This document shows, piece after piece, positions 24,407 to 33,318 of a DNA stretch of 64,000 nt. The stretch's first letter is position 1. The number at the start of each line of letters is the position of its first letter. Both the position numbers and the translations under genes were made by a program. The DNA lies in the NCBI RefSeq assembly GCF_018403325.1, contig NZ_BOSL01000007.1, positions 1 to 64,000 on the forward strand. Direction: 5' to 3'. The notes under the pieces were generated by a model. It saw nothing but the letters and a program-made list of their open reading frames with translations. It did no database searches and was not told where the DNA came from. The DNA comes from Paenibacillus vini. GTDB lineage: Bacteria > Bacillota > Bacilli > Paenibacillales > Paenibacillaceae.

Positions 24407-27265
24407 ATGAAATATGCCGTACTCGATTTTGAAACGACGGGGAACCAGTCCTCTGATGAAATTATTCAAGCAGGGCTTGCCATTATAGATGAAGATTTGA
24501 AAGTATCCCGGGTCTATAGTTCCTATGTGAAGCCGGGAATACCCATACCTCCCTTTATTACGGGACTTACGGGAATTTCGGAAGACGATGTCAAGGATGC
24601 GCCGGATCTGGACGAAGTCATGATGGAAATGGTGCCGTTACTTGACGACGCCGTTCTTGTGGGACATAACGTCGCTTTTGATTTTAATTATTTACAGAGT
24701 GCACTCGATAAAACCGGGTATCTGCCTTTTACGGGACGCATTCTCGATACGATGGATTTTTTGAAAATATTTTTCCCTTCGTTGACCACTTATCAGTTGG
24801 GAATGGTCGCATCCGAGTTTGGGGTAGAGCATGACCGGCCCCACCAGGCGGATAGCGATGCTTTGGCGACCGCGCTCATTTTCTTGAAATGTCTCGAGGA
24901 ACTGGCCGATTTGCCGCTGATTGTCTTGCAAAGGTTGTCAGACCTTTTTGCCGGAGAAGACAGCGATCTGGGCTGGTTTTTTGATGCCATGCTTCAAGAA
25001 AAAGAACGGGAGGCCGATCAAAGCCCTGACGGTTATACGTATTACCGGCAGTTTGCGCTGCAGGTGGAGGACTGGATGGACATCGAGCCTGCCAGAAACT
25101 CCATGCTTGGCAATCCGCTTCGCGATGTGTCCTTTGAGCAATTCATGGAGCAGGTCCGGGAGAAGCTGCGCGCCAAGCTGCCCGATTATGAGGAGCGCGA
25201 AGCACAGAACCTGATGCTGAACGAGGTGACCCGGGCTTTTGACGAAGATAAGCACTTGCTGATCGAGGCGGGGACCGGAACGGGTAAATCGCTCGGATAT
25301 TTGCTGCCGGCTATTTACCACAGCGTGAAGAATGATGAGAAGGTAATGGTCAGCACGCATACGATCAACCTCCAGGAGCAGCTGAGGGAAAGGGATGTGC
25401 CCCTGTTGACGGAGGTCGTGCCTTTTCCGTTCAGCGCAGCTGTATTCAAGGGAAGACAGCATTATTTGTGTTTGCGCAAATTTGAACATAAAATTAATAG
25501 AAGAGACTTTGCGACACCTAAAGAAGAGGTGATGACGGCCGCCCAGATGATCGTATGGCTGGCCCATACGGAGACGGGCGACGACGAGGAGCTGAACCTT
25601 GGAAACCGCGGTGGAGATTTTTGGGAAACGGTGGCGAGTGAATCGGACTCGTGCCTTGGCCGCTCTTGCCCGTGGTTCCGCAAATGTTACTATCACAAGG
25701 CCAAGCATGAAGCGGGTGTTGCCGATGTGGTCATTACGAACCATTCCAAGCTGTTCACCGATATTCAAGCCGGCCACCAGTTGCTGCCTGGATACGAACG
25801 TCTGGTAATTGACGAAGCGCATCATTTGGAAGAAGTGGCAGGCAAGCATTTGGGACTTCAAATGAAGTATTTTACCGTTGTCCATACGCTCACCCGGCTG
25901 TTTAAGGATAGTAAAACCGGGCAATTCCCGAACCTGCGCAGTATGCTGCAGCAATCGGGAAGTGAGAAATCCGCGGAATGGTGTTCGGTTATTGACGGAT
26001 TGTATCCGACCCTTGTGGATGTGAAGGAGAACTGGGATCGGCTGGCCGAGCTGATGTTTACGCTGATGCCTGAACGCAGCGATGCAGCGCCAGGGGATCC
26101 TGGACAGTTTGTGCTGCGCTTGCTGCCGCAAAAGAAACCGAAGGCGTGGGATACGCTTGCCGCGCTGGAGAATCAAATTTTTGTGGCTATGGGCGACGTT
26201 CTCCGCAAAGGCGAGCGGATGATCAACGAGCTTAAGGAAGACGACCATGATTACGGCTATGAGAGCCTGATCACCGATATTAGCGGACTCTTGAAGGATC
26301 TCGGAACCGAACGCGAAGCGCTGCGATTTTTTATTAAGCTGGAGGACGAGAATACGGTATACTGGATTGAAGGAAACGGCAATTATCGTAGCCGGTCCCT
26401 GCAAATTTTCGCGGTTCCGATCGACGTGAGCGCGCAATTGAAGGGTTATTTCTTCGACAAAAAGAAAAGTGTAGTCATGACTTCGGCTACGTTGTCGGTC
26501 GACAAATCGTTCCAGTATATGATAGATCAGCTTGGATTAACCGAAGCCGCGGCGGAGGACAGACTGATTACTTCGATGCTGCCTTCCCCGTTCAATTACC
26601 GGGAACAGGCGCTGCTGGTCATTCCGCGGGACTTTCCGAGCGTAAAGGGAAGTGTAGGGGACGATCATTTCGTGGCTACCCTGGTTCAGTCCCTCGCCGA
26701 CACAGCGGTGGTAACGAAGGGCCGTATGATGGTCCTGTTTACTTCGTACCGGATGCTGAGGCAGGTATATGATCCTTTGAAGGAGTTGCTGGCCGGACAA
26801 GGAATTACCGTGATCGGGCAGGGAATGGATAGCGGAAGCCGGACCAAGCTGACCCGTCGCTTCCAGGGACAACATGCTTCGGTGCTGCTCGGAACGAGCA
26901 GCTTCTGGGAAGGCGTGGACATTCCGGGGGAAGCTTTGACGAGTCTCGCTATCGTCCGTCTGCCTTTTCAGCCGCCCAACCACCCGCTTGTGGAGGCAAA
27001 GAGCGAACGACTGCAGCAGCAGAAGAAGAACCCGTTCATGAAGCTGTCCGTTCCGCAAGCCGTCATTCGGTTCAAGCAGGGCTTCGGACGTCTGGTCCGG
27101 TCCTCGCAGGACCGCGGGATCGTGGTTGTTTACGATACACGCATCTTGGAATCTTACTACGGGAAATACTTTTTATATTCTTTGCCCGGACCGAAAATGG
27201 AGCATATGCCGCTCGGGCAGATGATTCCGCGAATTTCGGAATGGCTGAACGCAGAGGAACAATAA
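24407..27265 (+). CDS. dinG: DinG-family exonuclease-helicase
   Basis: 952 residues. N-terminal DEDDh 3'-5' exonuclease domain (first Asp in LDFETTG, later GHNVAFDFNYL, HQADSDALAT), then an XPD/DinG superfamily 2 helicase with Walker A GTGTGKS and DEAH (DEAHHLEE). Four Cys at 355, 416, 421 and 427 have the x4/x5 spacing of the [4Fe-4S] site of E. coli DinG. Start ATG chosen from the exonuclease domain start; the ribosome site (AAAGGGA) is 11 bases away. The open frame reaching back to 24266 crosses the terminator. Role in DNA repair or R-loop/overhang processing is by family. Confidence 0.94.
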   Translation: MKYAVLDFETTGNQSSDEIIQAGLAIIDEDLKVSRVYSSYVKPGIPIPPFITGLTGISEDDVKDAPDLDEVMMEMVPLLDDAVLVGHNVAFDFNYLQSALDKTGYLPFTGRILDTMDFLKIFFPSLTTYQLGMVASEFGVEHDRPHQADSDALATALIFLKCLEELADLPLIVLQRLSDLFAGEDSDLGWFFDAMLQEKEREADQSPDGYTYYRQFALQVEDWMDIEPARNSMLGNPLRDVSFEQFMEQVREKLRAKLPDYEEREAQNLMLNEVTRAFDEDKHLLIEAGTGTGKSLGYLLPAIYHSVKNDEKVMVSTHTINLQEQLRERDVPLLTEVVPFPFSAAVFKGRQHYLCLRKFEHKINRRDFATPKEEVMTAAQMIVWLAHTETGDDEELNLGNRGGDFWETVASESDSCLGRSCPWFRKCYYHKAKHEAGVADVVITNHSKLFTDIQAGHQLLPGYERLVIDEAHHLEEVAGKHLGLQMKYFTVVHTLTRLFKDSKTGQFPNLRSMLQQSGSEKSAEWCSVIDGLYPTLVDVKENWDRLAELMFTLMPERSDAAPGDPGQFVLRLLPQKKPKAWDTLAALENQIFVAMGDVLRKGERMINELKEDDHDYGYESLITDISGLLKDLGTEREALRFFIKLEDENTVYWIEGNGNYRSRSLQIFAVPIDVSAQLKGYFFDKKKSVVMTSATLSVDKSFQYMIDQLGLTEAAAEDRLITSMLPSPFNYREQALLVIPRDFPSVKGSVGDDHFVATLVQSLADTAVVTKGRMMVLFTSYRMLRQVYDPLKELLAGQGITVIGQGMDSGSRTKLTRRFQGQHASVLLGTSSFWEGVDIPGEALTSLAIVRLPFQPPNHPLVEAKSERLQQQKKNPFMKLSVPQAVIRFKQGFGRLVRSSQDRGIVVVYDTRILESYYGKYFLYSLPGPKMEHMPLGQMIPRISEWLNAEEQ

Positions 27266-27302
27266 ACGTTCTTCAAATCGCGCCTATTAGGGGGATAACC
27301 AA

Positions 27303-27965
27303 ATGAAATCGGAAAAAATTTCTGACGCCGTAGTACGCAGATTGCCGGTGTATTTACGTTTTCTTAATGAACTGAGCCGCCGGGAGGTCCCGACGGTTTC
27401 TTCCCAGGAGCTCGGACAAAAGCTGGATCTCAATCCGGCGCAAATCCGTAAAGACCTGGCTTATTTCGGCGACTTTGGCCGAAAGGGGATCGGATATGAC
27501 GTTTCCTATCTGATCGAGAAAATCCGCCAGATTCTGAACCTGGACCAGCAGATCAACGTGGCTTTGATCGGAGCCGGTAATCTCGGACAAGCATTGTCGA
27601 ATTACAACGCTTATTTGAAGGACAATATGAAAATCGTCGCCGTATTCGACGCATCCCCTGGTAAAATCGGTACCCAGATCAACAATATCACGATTCAACC
27701 GATCGAAGATCTGGTGGATACGGTAAGAGGCAACCAGATCCGGATCGGAATTATTACGGTTCCCGCAGCGGAAGCCCAGCGAGTAGCTGACCAGCTTGTG
27801 GCCGCTGGAATTGGGGCTATCTTGAATTTTGCGCCCACGATCCTTAAGGTACCTTCTGAGGTGCGGGTGCATGCGGCCGATTTCACAACCGACTTGATGA
27901 GTCTTGCTTATTATTTGAACGGAGGAAAGGAACATTCGGAACATGAATCGGAAATGGTTGATTAA
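27303..27965 (+). CDS. rex: Redox-sensing transcriptional repressor Rex
   Basis: 220 residues. N-terminal winged helix (SQELGQKLDLNPAQIRKDLAYFG) and a Rossmann domain with GAGNLGQAL that senses the NADH/NAD+ ratio. The C-terminal domain-swapped helix is present. It represses fermentation and respiratory genes when NAD+ is high. TAGGGGG precedes the ATG. It overlaps the next gene by 23 bases. The hbd-ackA and qcr genes in this window are the sort of targets Rex controls, but no clear Rex box was found before them. Confidence 0.96.
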   Translation: MKSEKISDAVVRRLPVYLRFLNELSRREVPTVSSQELGQKLDLNPAQIRKDLAYFGDFGRKGIGYDVSYLIEKIRQILNLDQQINVALIGAGNLGQALSNYNAYLKDNMKIVAVFDASPGKIGTQINNITIQPIEDLVDTVRGNQIRIGIITVPAAEAQRVADQLVAAGIGAILNFAPTILKVPSEVRVHAADFTTDLMSLAYYLNGGKEHSEHESEMVD

Positions 27966-29244
27966 AGACGGAACCTTCGCCGTGCCGGACCGGGAGAAGC
28001 CGGTCATTCGCGGATATATGCTGGTAGAAGGCAGCACGATTACTTATATAGGCGAACAGCGCCCGGAAGAAGGCGTGGAGGGCGCCGAAACCTTCGACGG
28101 TAAAGGCCTGCTCTTCTTGCCGGGACTCGTCAATACCCATGGTCATGCCGCCATGTCTTTGCTTCGCGGTTATGGGGATGACATGGTGCTTCAAACCTGG
28201 CTGCAGGAAAAAATGTGGCCGATGGAAGCTAAATTTACCGGGGAGGATGTCTACCGCGGCACAGCATTGTCCGTTCTGGAAATGCTGAAAGACGGAACAA
28301 CGACCTTCCTGGATATGTACGATCACATGGACCAAGTGGCTTCCGTTGTCGAGCAATCGGGGATCCGGGCGGTACTGACGCGCGGAGTCATCGGGCTATG
28401 CCCGCCTGACGTTCAGCAGCACAAGCTGGATGAGGCGGTGGCTTTTGCCCGTAATTGGCATGGTAAAGCGGACGGGCGGATTACGACGATGATGTCGCCG
28501 CACTCGCCTTATACCTGTCCGCCGGATTATATCGAGAAGATCGTTCAGGCGGCACATGACCTGAATCTGCCGCTGCATACGCATATGTCGGAAACACGGG
28601 CCGAGGTCGAGCAGAACGTAGCGGATTACGGATTGCGTCCGGTTCAGCATTTGCTGAACCTGGGATTGTTCAGCCGTCCGGCACTTTTGGCACATGCCGT
28701 GCATTTGACGGATGAGGAGATCGAAATTTTGGCGGCGCACAATGTGGCCGTTTCCCATAACCCGGGCAGCAATCTCAAACTGGCAAGCGGAGTTGCCCGC
28801 GTACCGGACCTGCTTAAAGCGGGCGTAACCGTATCCCTGGGCACAGACGGACCAGCTAGCAATAATAACCTAGATATGTTCGAGGAAATCCGCCTGGCAG
28901 CTCTTATTCACAAAGGAGTCTCGGGCGACCCGACCGCAGTTCCGGCTGCGGAAGCGCTCAGAATGGGTACGGAATACGGAGCGAAATCGCTCTTCCTTCA
29001 AGATACGGGCAGACTGGCCGCGGGCATGAAGGCGGACTTCATCGCGCTGAATACGGAGCAAGCCCATTTCTTGCCGCGGACGGATTATATTTCCCATGCC
29101 GTTTACTCGGCGGGTTCGAAGGATGTCGAGCATGTTTGGGTGAACGGTAAGCAGGTAGTTAAGCACGGAGCTTGTCTGACACTTGACGAGGAGAAGGTCC
29201 GGTTTGAAGCCCAGGCTGCCTTTGAGGGCCTGTTAGGCCGATAA
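27943..29244 (+). CDS. mtaD: 5'-deoxyadenosine/MTA/SAH deaminase
   Basis: 433-residue amidohydrolase. Metal ligands are visible in THGH (His66 and His68), LHTHMSE, LLAHAVHL and GTDGPASNNNLD. It deaminates methylthioadenosine, S-adenosylhomocysteine or 5'-deoxyadenosine; which one dominates cannot be read. It starts inside the rex 3' end. Methionine-salvage relatives appear elsewhere in the window (mtnB at 49662, an MtnU-like amidase at 54174). Confidence 0.9.
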   Translation: MNRKWLIKDGTFAVPDREKPVIRGYMLVEGSTITYIGEQRPEEGVEGAETFDGKGLLFLPGLVNTHGHAAMSLLRGYGDDMVLQTWLQEKMWPMEAKFTGEDVYRGTALSVLEMLKDGTTTFLDMYDHMDQVASVVEQSGIRAVLTRGVIGLCPPDVQQHKLDEAVAFARNWHGKADGRITTMMSPHSPYTCPPDYIEKIVQAAHDLNLPLHTHMSETRAEVEQNVADYGLRPVQHLLNLGLFSRPALLAHAVHLTDEEIEILAAHNVAVSHNPGSNLKLASGVARVPDLLKAGVTVSLGTDGPASNNNLDMFEEIRLAALIHKGVSGDPTAVPAAEALRMGTEYGAKSLFLQDTGRLAAGMKADFIALNTEQAHFLPRTDYISHAVYSAGSKDVEHVWVNGKQVVKHGACLTLDEEKVRFEAQAAFEGLLGR

Positions 29245-29305
29245 CATGCCGCAGGGTATGAAAGAGAAACCGGAATAAGCCGGCATCGGGGAAAGGAAGA
29301 GTAGG

Positions 29306-29791
29306 TTGAAGAACAGAACCAAATGGATCCTGCTCTCCATTGTGATTTTGGTGCTGGTGCTCATTGGCCTTCACCGCTTTTATCTGTATGTCCACGAGGA
29401 TATATGGCAAGGAGAGAATGAAGCCGTTCAACGGGCCAGACAGGAAACCGGACTGACGGAAGCCGAAAAAGTGTGGAAATCGGTCTGGGACAAAGTATGC
29501 TGGGTAGTGGAAGGCAAGGATGCAGACGGACAAGAGATCATGGTCTGGCTGCCGGAGGGCGGGCAGGCTGAAGTAAAGCCGCTGTCCGAGGGCGTATCGG
29601 AAAGCCAAGTCCGTACAATCATACATGATCAATATCCCGGTATTGAAGTCGTGCGGCTTATGCCGGGTATCTACAACAATGAATTGGTTTGGCAGCTTTT
29701 TTATAAGGAAAAGGCGCATCATTATTACCGTTTTTTCCGGTTTAGCGACGGCCAGGCGTTGGAAGAGGTATTCACATTGCCGAACCGGTAA
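29306..29791 (+). CDS. ypmB: YpmB-like membrane-anchored protein (DUF5590)
   Basis: 161 residues. N-terminal single membrane helix (ILLSIVILVLVLIGLHRFY) and an extracytoplasmic PepSY-like alpha/beta domain (VWKSVWDKVCWVVEGKDADGQ). It matches YpmB by form and by the Bacillus order dinG-ypmA-ypmB. TTG start with AAAGGAAG upstream. Function unknown. Confidence 0.82.
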   Translation: MKNRTKWILLSIVILVLVLIGLHRFYLYVHEDIWQGENEAVQRARQETGLTEAEKVWKSVWDKVCWVVEGKDADGQEIMVWLPEGGQAEVKPLSEGVSESQVRTIIHDQYPGIEVVRLMPGIYNNELVWQLFYKEKAHHYYRFFRFSDGQALEEVFTLPNR

Positions 29792-29810
29792 ATGTTGCAT
29801 AAGAAATAAT

Positions 29811-29878
29811 AACAGCCTTGCGCTGAATTCATGGACCTGTCAAGCGGTCCGTGCTTCAGTTCAAGGCTGTTTTTTATA
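29811..29878 (+). terminator. ypmB terminator abutting the MITE
   Basis: AACAGCCTTG ... CAAGGCTGTT stem with an inner GGACC/GGTCC hairpin and six T. The MITE-like element begins directly after the T tract. Confidence 0.85.
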
Positions 29879-30126
29879 GGTTGTTCTAAAAGTCATCTTT
29901 CCAAGACGAAGGGGATCATGAAGCGGATTCGACGTCGAATCTTGAATTCAGCCGGGCCTTCCGTTGCTCACGTACCCCATGAGCAAATGCTTACGAAGTC
30001 GTTTTCTACGAAAACGTTTAGCTCCGCTACTCAGTCCCTAACTTCATCCGACCTAAAGCGTTTTGCAAAAACGCACTTCGAGAGTATACGCTTCGGTCCT
30101 GCAAACCTGACTTTTTGAACATGCAC
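29879..30126. mobile_element. MITE-like element, about 248 bp
   Basis: Ends are imperfect inverted repeats: GGTTGTTCTAAAAGTCA at 29879-29895, and TGACTTTTTGAACATGC at 30108-30124, whose complement differs at few positions. The same 7 bases TTTTATA flank it (29872-29878 and 30127-30133), a possible target duplication in AT-rich DNA. Inside are a perfect palindrome GATTCGACGTCGAATC (29926-29941) and further hairpins (CGTTTTC/GAAAACG, GCGTTTT/AAAAACGC). No transposase frame. A shortened copy of its left end lies at 55912-55985. Confidence 0.7.
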
Positions 30127-30279
30127 TTTTATAAAAATTTTAAATATATTCACAACTTTATTCGAAAATGTATATACGATGTGATATACTCATATTTGTA
30201 AGTTTGATATATATACTAATGTGGTTTGAATGTATTATTTGATATATGAATTTAATATTACATCAAGGGGGATTATGCC
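30127..30279. other. AT-rich spacer before the FtsH-like pair
   Basis: Very AT-rich compared with its neighbours, with several TATACT-like -10 boxes (30185-30190, 30212-30217) but no convincing -35. Presumably holds the promoter of the next operon; no gene is seen. Confidence 0.5.
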
Positions 30280-30813
30280 GTGAAATTGCGCGTTGGACCA
30301 ATTATCGCGAGCGTGGCTGTTTCCGCGACTCTATTATTCGGAGGATGGTTTGCCTATAAGCAATGGGCTGTCGAGAGCCCGTTTGAAAATAAATTGAATC
30401 AATACGAGGGTGTGAAGAGCGTTCAAACAGATATTACCCAGAAACAGGCCCTGGTGAAACTTAATTTAGAACCGGGAACCGATTTTGGCAGTCTGGTGAA
30501 GCAAATTCAGAATGACGGCCGCAAGTGGATCGGAAATCGGGAGTTGAAGCTGGAAGTGCAAGATAACGCATCTCAGGAGCTTAACGATTTGTGGGAAGAG
30601 GCGTTGTTCCCGATCGCGCAGGCGATGGAAAATAAAGAGTATACCGGTATTACCAACACTCTGGATAAATTGCGGGAAAAAGACAGCAACTTGTCAGCCA
30701 AGGCTGAAATGGACGATCGGAACGTCTATATTACGCTGAGTGATGGACAAGCGAGCAAATTTATTATTTTACCTCGCGTATCGCAGAATATGGGGGTGTG
30801 GCCGAATGCGTAA
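30280..30813 (+). CDS. Membrane-anchored extracytoplasmic protein of unknown family
   Basis: 177 residues. An N-terminal membrane helix at about 6-27 (IIASVAVSATLLFGGWFAY) is followed by an outward alpha/beta domain with no Cys and no lipobox. GTG start behind AAGGGGG. It overlaps the FtsH-like gene by 8 bases, so the two are translationally coupled. I do not recognise the family. The FtsH-like protein has lost its own extracytoplasmic domain, so this protein may supply an external sensing or adaptor part; that is inference. Confidence 0.8.
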   Translation: MKLRVGPIIASVAVSATLLFGGWFAYKQWAVESPFENKLNQYEGVKSVQTDITQKQALVKLNLEPGTDFGSLVKQIQNDGRKWIGNRELKLEVQDNASQELNDLWEEALFPIAQAMENKEYTGITNTLDKLREKDSNLSAKAEMDDRNVYITLSDGQASKFIILPRVSQNMGVWPNA

Positions 30814-32308
30814 GTGGATGCTGGAGCTGGCGGCCGGGTTTGTACCCGTCCTGTTCATTTTCCTCGCTTTTATCGGATATAATGTCATTCCGCTGCTTGT
30901 CGGCATAGTTATGCTGGGGGCATTGTTCGCGGCGGTCAAGATGCGCGGCGGCATCGTTGCCACGGCTTCCCAGGAACGTAAACGCAAAAAAATCGGCTCG
31001 TCCAATTTGACTTTCGACGAAATCGGCGGGCAAGACAGCGCCAAGCAGGAATTGCGCGAAGCGCTTGATTTTATGGTTCGGCATGAAGAAATCAAAAAAT
31101 TCGGCATTCGGCCGATCAAAGGGATTTTGCTGACGGGGCCTCCGGGAACCGGTAAAACTCTGATGGCCAAGGCTGCGGCTCAGTATACAAATGCCGTGTT
31201 CGTTGCGGCATCGGGTAGTGAATTCGTAGAGATGTATGTAGGGGTCGGCGCCAGCCGGATCCGAGACTTGTTCAAAGATGCGCGCACTCGCGCGGCTAAG
31301 GAAAATAAAGAGAACGCCGTCATTTTTATCGACGAAATCGATGTGATCGGCGGCAAGCGGGAAGGCGGCCAACAGCGCGAGTATGATCAAACGCTGAATC
31401 AGCTGTTGACCGAGATGGACGGTATTTATACGTCCGAAACACCGCGTATCCTGCTGATTGCGGCAACCAACCGTAAAGAGATGCTGGACAGCGCTCTGCT
31501 GCGTCCAGGCCGGTTCGACCGCCATATTCAGGTCGATCTGCCCGACAAGAAGGGACGCCGTCACATCCTTGAGCTGCATGCTAAGAACAAACCGATTGCG
31601 TCCGACGTCAATCTGGAGAAGGTTGCCGAGGAATCGTACGGATTCTCCGGCGCCCAGCTCGAGAGCGTCATGAATGAAGCGGCGATTTACGCTATGCGTG
31701 ATGAGAGTAGCGTGATTGACCAGCGTCATCTTTCGATGGCGATCGATAAGGTCATGATGGGTGAGAAGACGGACCGTCAATCGACGGAAGAAGAAAAACG
31801 CCGGGTTGCGGTTCATGAACTGGGACATGCCGTAGCGGCCGAAGTCGTGGCACCGGGCAGTGTGAACCAGGTAGCGCTTAGCCCTCGCGGCAGAGCACTC
31901 GGTTATGTAAGACATAATCCGCAGGAAGAGAAATACCTGTATACGAAGCAGTATCTTGAAGGTCAGATCATGATCGCCCTCGCTGGAGCGGCGGCGGAAG
32001 AAATCTATTACGGCGGCCGGAGCACCGGCTCGAGCAATGATTTCGAGCAGGCGCTGAACCTGGTGCAGACGATGATGACTTCCGGCCTTACTTCACTCGG
32101 GATCATCCATATGGATATGGTCACCAAGGAAGTGCTGATGAACGAGAATTCCAAAATTCTGGACGACCTCGCAGCACGGACAAAACAGCTTTTGGTCGAC
32201 AATTCAGCTGTGTTCGATCAATCGTTGGAAATCCTTCTAAGAGAAGAACGTCTCTCCGGAGACCAATTCCGTTGTCAATTTCGTGACAGCTTAACTTTAC
32301 CGGCATAA
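30806..32308 (+). CDS. Reduced FtsH-like AAA+ metalloprotease
   Basis: 500 residues against about 640 for ordinary FtsH. Two membrane helices (about 6-25 and 27-45) are separated by only one or two residues, so the usual ~75-residue extracytoplasmic domain is missing. The AAA+ core is complete: Walker A GPPGTGKT (111-118), Walker B IFIDEID (173-179), pore loop MYVGVG (Tyr144 where FtsH has Phe), and LLRPGRFDRH. The M41 protease has HELGH (337-341) and the third zinc ligand Asp412 (SSNDFEQA). The acidic C-terminal tail is short. It is expected to degrade membrane or cytosolic proteins. Paired with the overlapping upstream gene. Confidence 0.92.
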   Translation: MRKWMLELAAGFVPVLFIFLAFIGYNVIPLLVGIVMLGALFAAVKMRGGIVATASQERKRKKIGSSNLTFDEIGGQDSAKQELREALDFMVRHEEIKKFGIRPIKGILLTGPPGTGKTLMAKAAAQYTNAVFVAASGSEFVEMYVGVGASRIRDLFKDARTRAAKENKENAVIFIDEIDVIGGKREGGQQREYDQTLNQLLTEMDGIYTSETPRILLIAATNRKEMLDSALLRPGRFDRHIQVDLPDKKGRRHILELHAKNKPIASDVNLEKVAEESYGFSGAQLESVMNEAAIYAMRDESSVIDQRHLSMAIDKVMMGEKTDRQSTEEEKRRVAVHELGHAVAAEVVAPGSVNQVALSPRGRALGYVRHNPQEEKYLYTKQYLEGQIMIALAGAAAEEIYYGGRSTGSSNDFEQALNLVQTMMTSGLTSLGIIHMDMVTKEVLMNENSKILDDLAARTKQLLVDNSAVFDQSLEILLREERLSGDQFRCQFRDSLTLPA

Positions 32309-32332
32309 TTCTTTATGCCGGTTATTTTTTTT
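32298..32332 (+). terminator. Terminator of the FtsH-like operon
   Basis: ACCGGCATAA-loop-TTATGCCGG then TTATTTTTTTT. The left arm overlaps the stop codon of the FtsH-like gene. Confidence 0.9.
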
Positions 32333-32445
32333 TACTTTTCGGCCGTGCTAAGATATTATTATATGTTGGGTATAAAATGATGTATTATTCGACATCAGGG
32401 GTACAATATTATGGAGAGACCATGAAAGGATGGAGCGAGAGGACC

Positions 32446-33318
32446 ATGAACTTCAAAAAAATAGGTGTCATTGGTGGCGGCACGATGGGCCAAGGGATCA
32501 GCGAAATGCTGGCAGCCAAAGGACTCGATGTGCTACTCGTTGAAGAAACGACCGAAAAATTAAACCATGCGTATAGCATGATAGAAACGAGTCTGGACAA
32601 GCAGCTTGAGAAATGGGCGATTACCAAGGCCGAGAAAAAGCTGATCTTGAACAAAATTCATAAAGTTACTCATTTTGCCGAACTCGGAACCTGCGATATG
32701 GTGATCGAGACCATTTCGGAGGATTTGAATGCCAAGAAAGAGGTATTCAAACAGCTGGACCAAGTTTGCCCGAGCAACATTATTCTGGCGAGCAACACAT
32801 CGACGCTTAGTTTGACCGAAATCGCCGGTTCGACAATGTATCCGGAGCGCGTGATCGGCATGCACTTTATTTATCCCGTTGCTAAAATTAATCTGGTTGA
32901 AATTATCCGCGGGCTCAAAACATCCGAATCCACATTTGAAGAAACGAAACGATTTGTGGATGAAGTTGTCGATAAACACGGAATCATGGTATATGAATCG
33001 CCGGGCTTCGTAACGTCCCGGATTATTTGTCTGATGATCAACGAAGCGTTGCATGTTCTGGGCGAGGGCGTTGCTACTGCCGAGGATATCGACGACGCGA
33101 TGCGCATCGGGTACCAGTTCCAATACGGACCGCTTGAGATGGCCGACCGTTTCGGTCTGGACTCCGTCCTGGCAGCTCTGGAACGCATGTTCCGCGAATT
33201 CGGGGAACTGAAGTACCGTCCTTCTTATGTGTTGAAGAAAATGGTTCGCGCGGGCTCCCTCGGGGTTAAGACGGGCGAAGGATTTTTCAAATACGACAAG
33301 GATGGTGACCGGATATGA
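32446..33318 (+). CDS. hbd: 3-hydroxyacyl-CoA dehydrogenase-like protein (Hbd type)
   Basis: 290 residues. NAD-binding VIGGGTMGQGIS, then SNTSTLSLTEIA, and catalytic His140 (GMHF) with Glu152 (LVEII). Two usually conserved positions differ: the Asn of GFxxNR is Ser191 (GFVTSR), and HFxNP reads HFIYP (Tyr143). The substrate may therefore not be plain 3-hydroxybutyryl-CoA. Start at the ATG that begins MNFKKIGVIGGG; an ATG at 32422 is possible. It overlaps ackA by 4 bases, linking acyl-CoA and acyl-phosphate metabolism. Confidence 0.85.
   Translation: MNFKKIGVIGGGTMGQGISEMLAAKGLDVLLVEETTEKLNHAYSMIETSLDKQLEKWAITKAEKKLILNKIHKVTHFAELGTCDMVIETISEDLNAKKEVFKQLDQVCPSNIILASNTSTLSLTEIAGSTMYPERVIGMHFIYPVAKINLVEIIRGLKTSESTFEETKRFVDEVVDKHGIMVYESPGFVTSRIICLMINEALHVLGEGVATAEDIDDAMRIGYQFQYGPLEMADRFGLDSVLAALERMFREFGELKYRPSYVLKKMVRAGSLGVKTGEGFFKYDKDGDRI

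Noticed and set aside
24938-26437. 499-codon minus-strand open frame within dinG
   Set aside because: Antisense shadow of a strongly conserved gene; low-complexity Arg/Gln/His-rich product and no ribosome site.
30764-31915. 383-codon minus-strand open frame within the FtsH-like gene
   Set aside because: Antisense shadow with no plausible start region.
32260-32308. Frameshift at the C-terminus of the FtsH-like protein
   Set aside because: The tail is short and unusual, but the terminator arm overlaps the stop codon neatly and no alternative frame extends family similarity.
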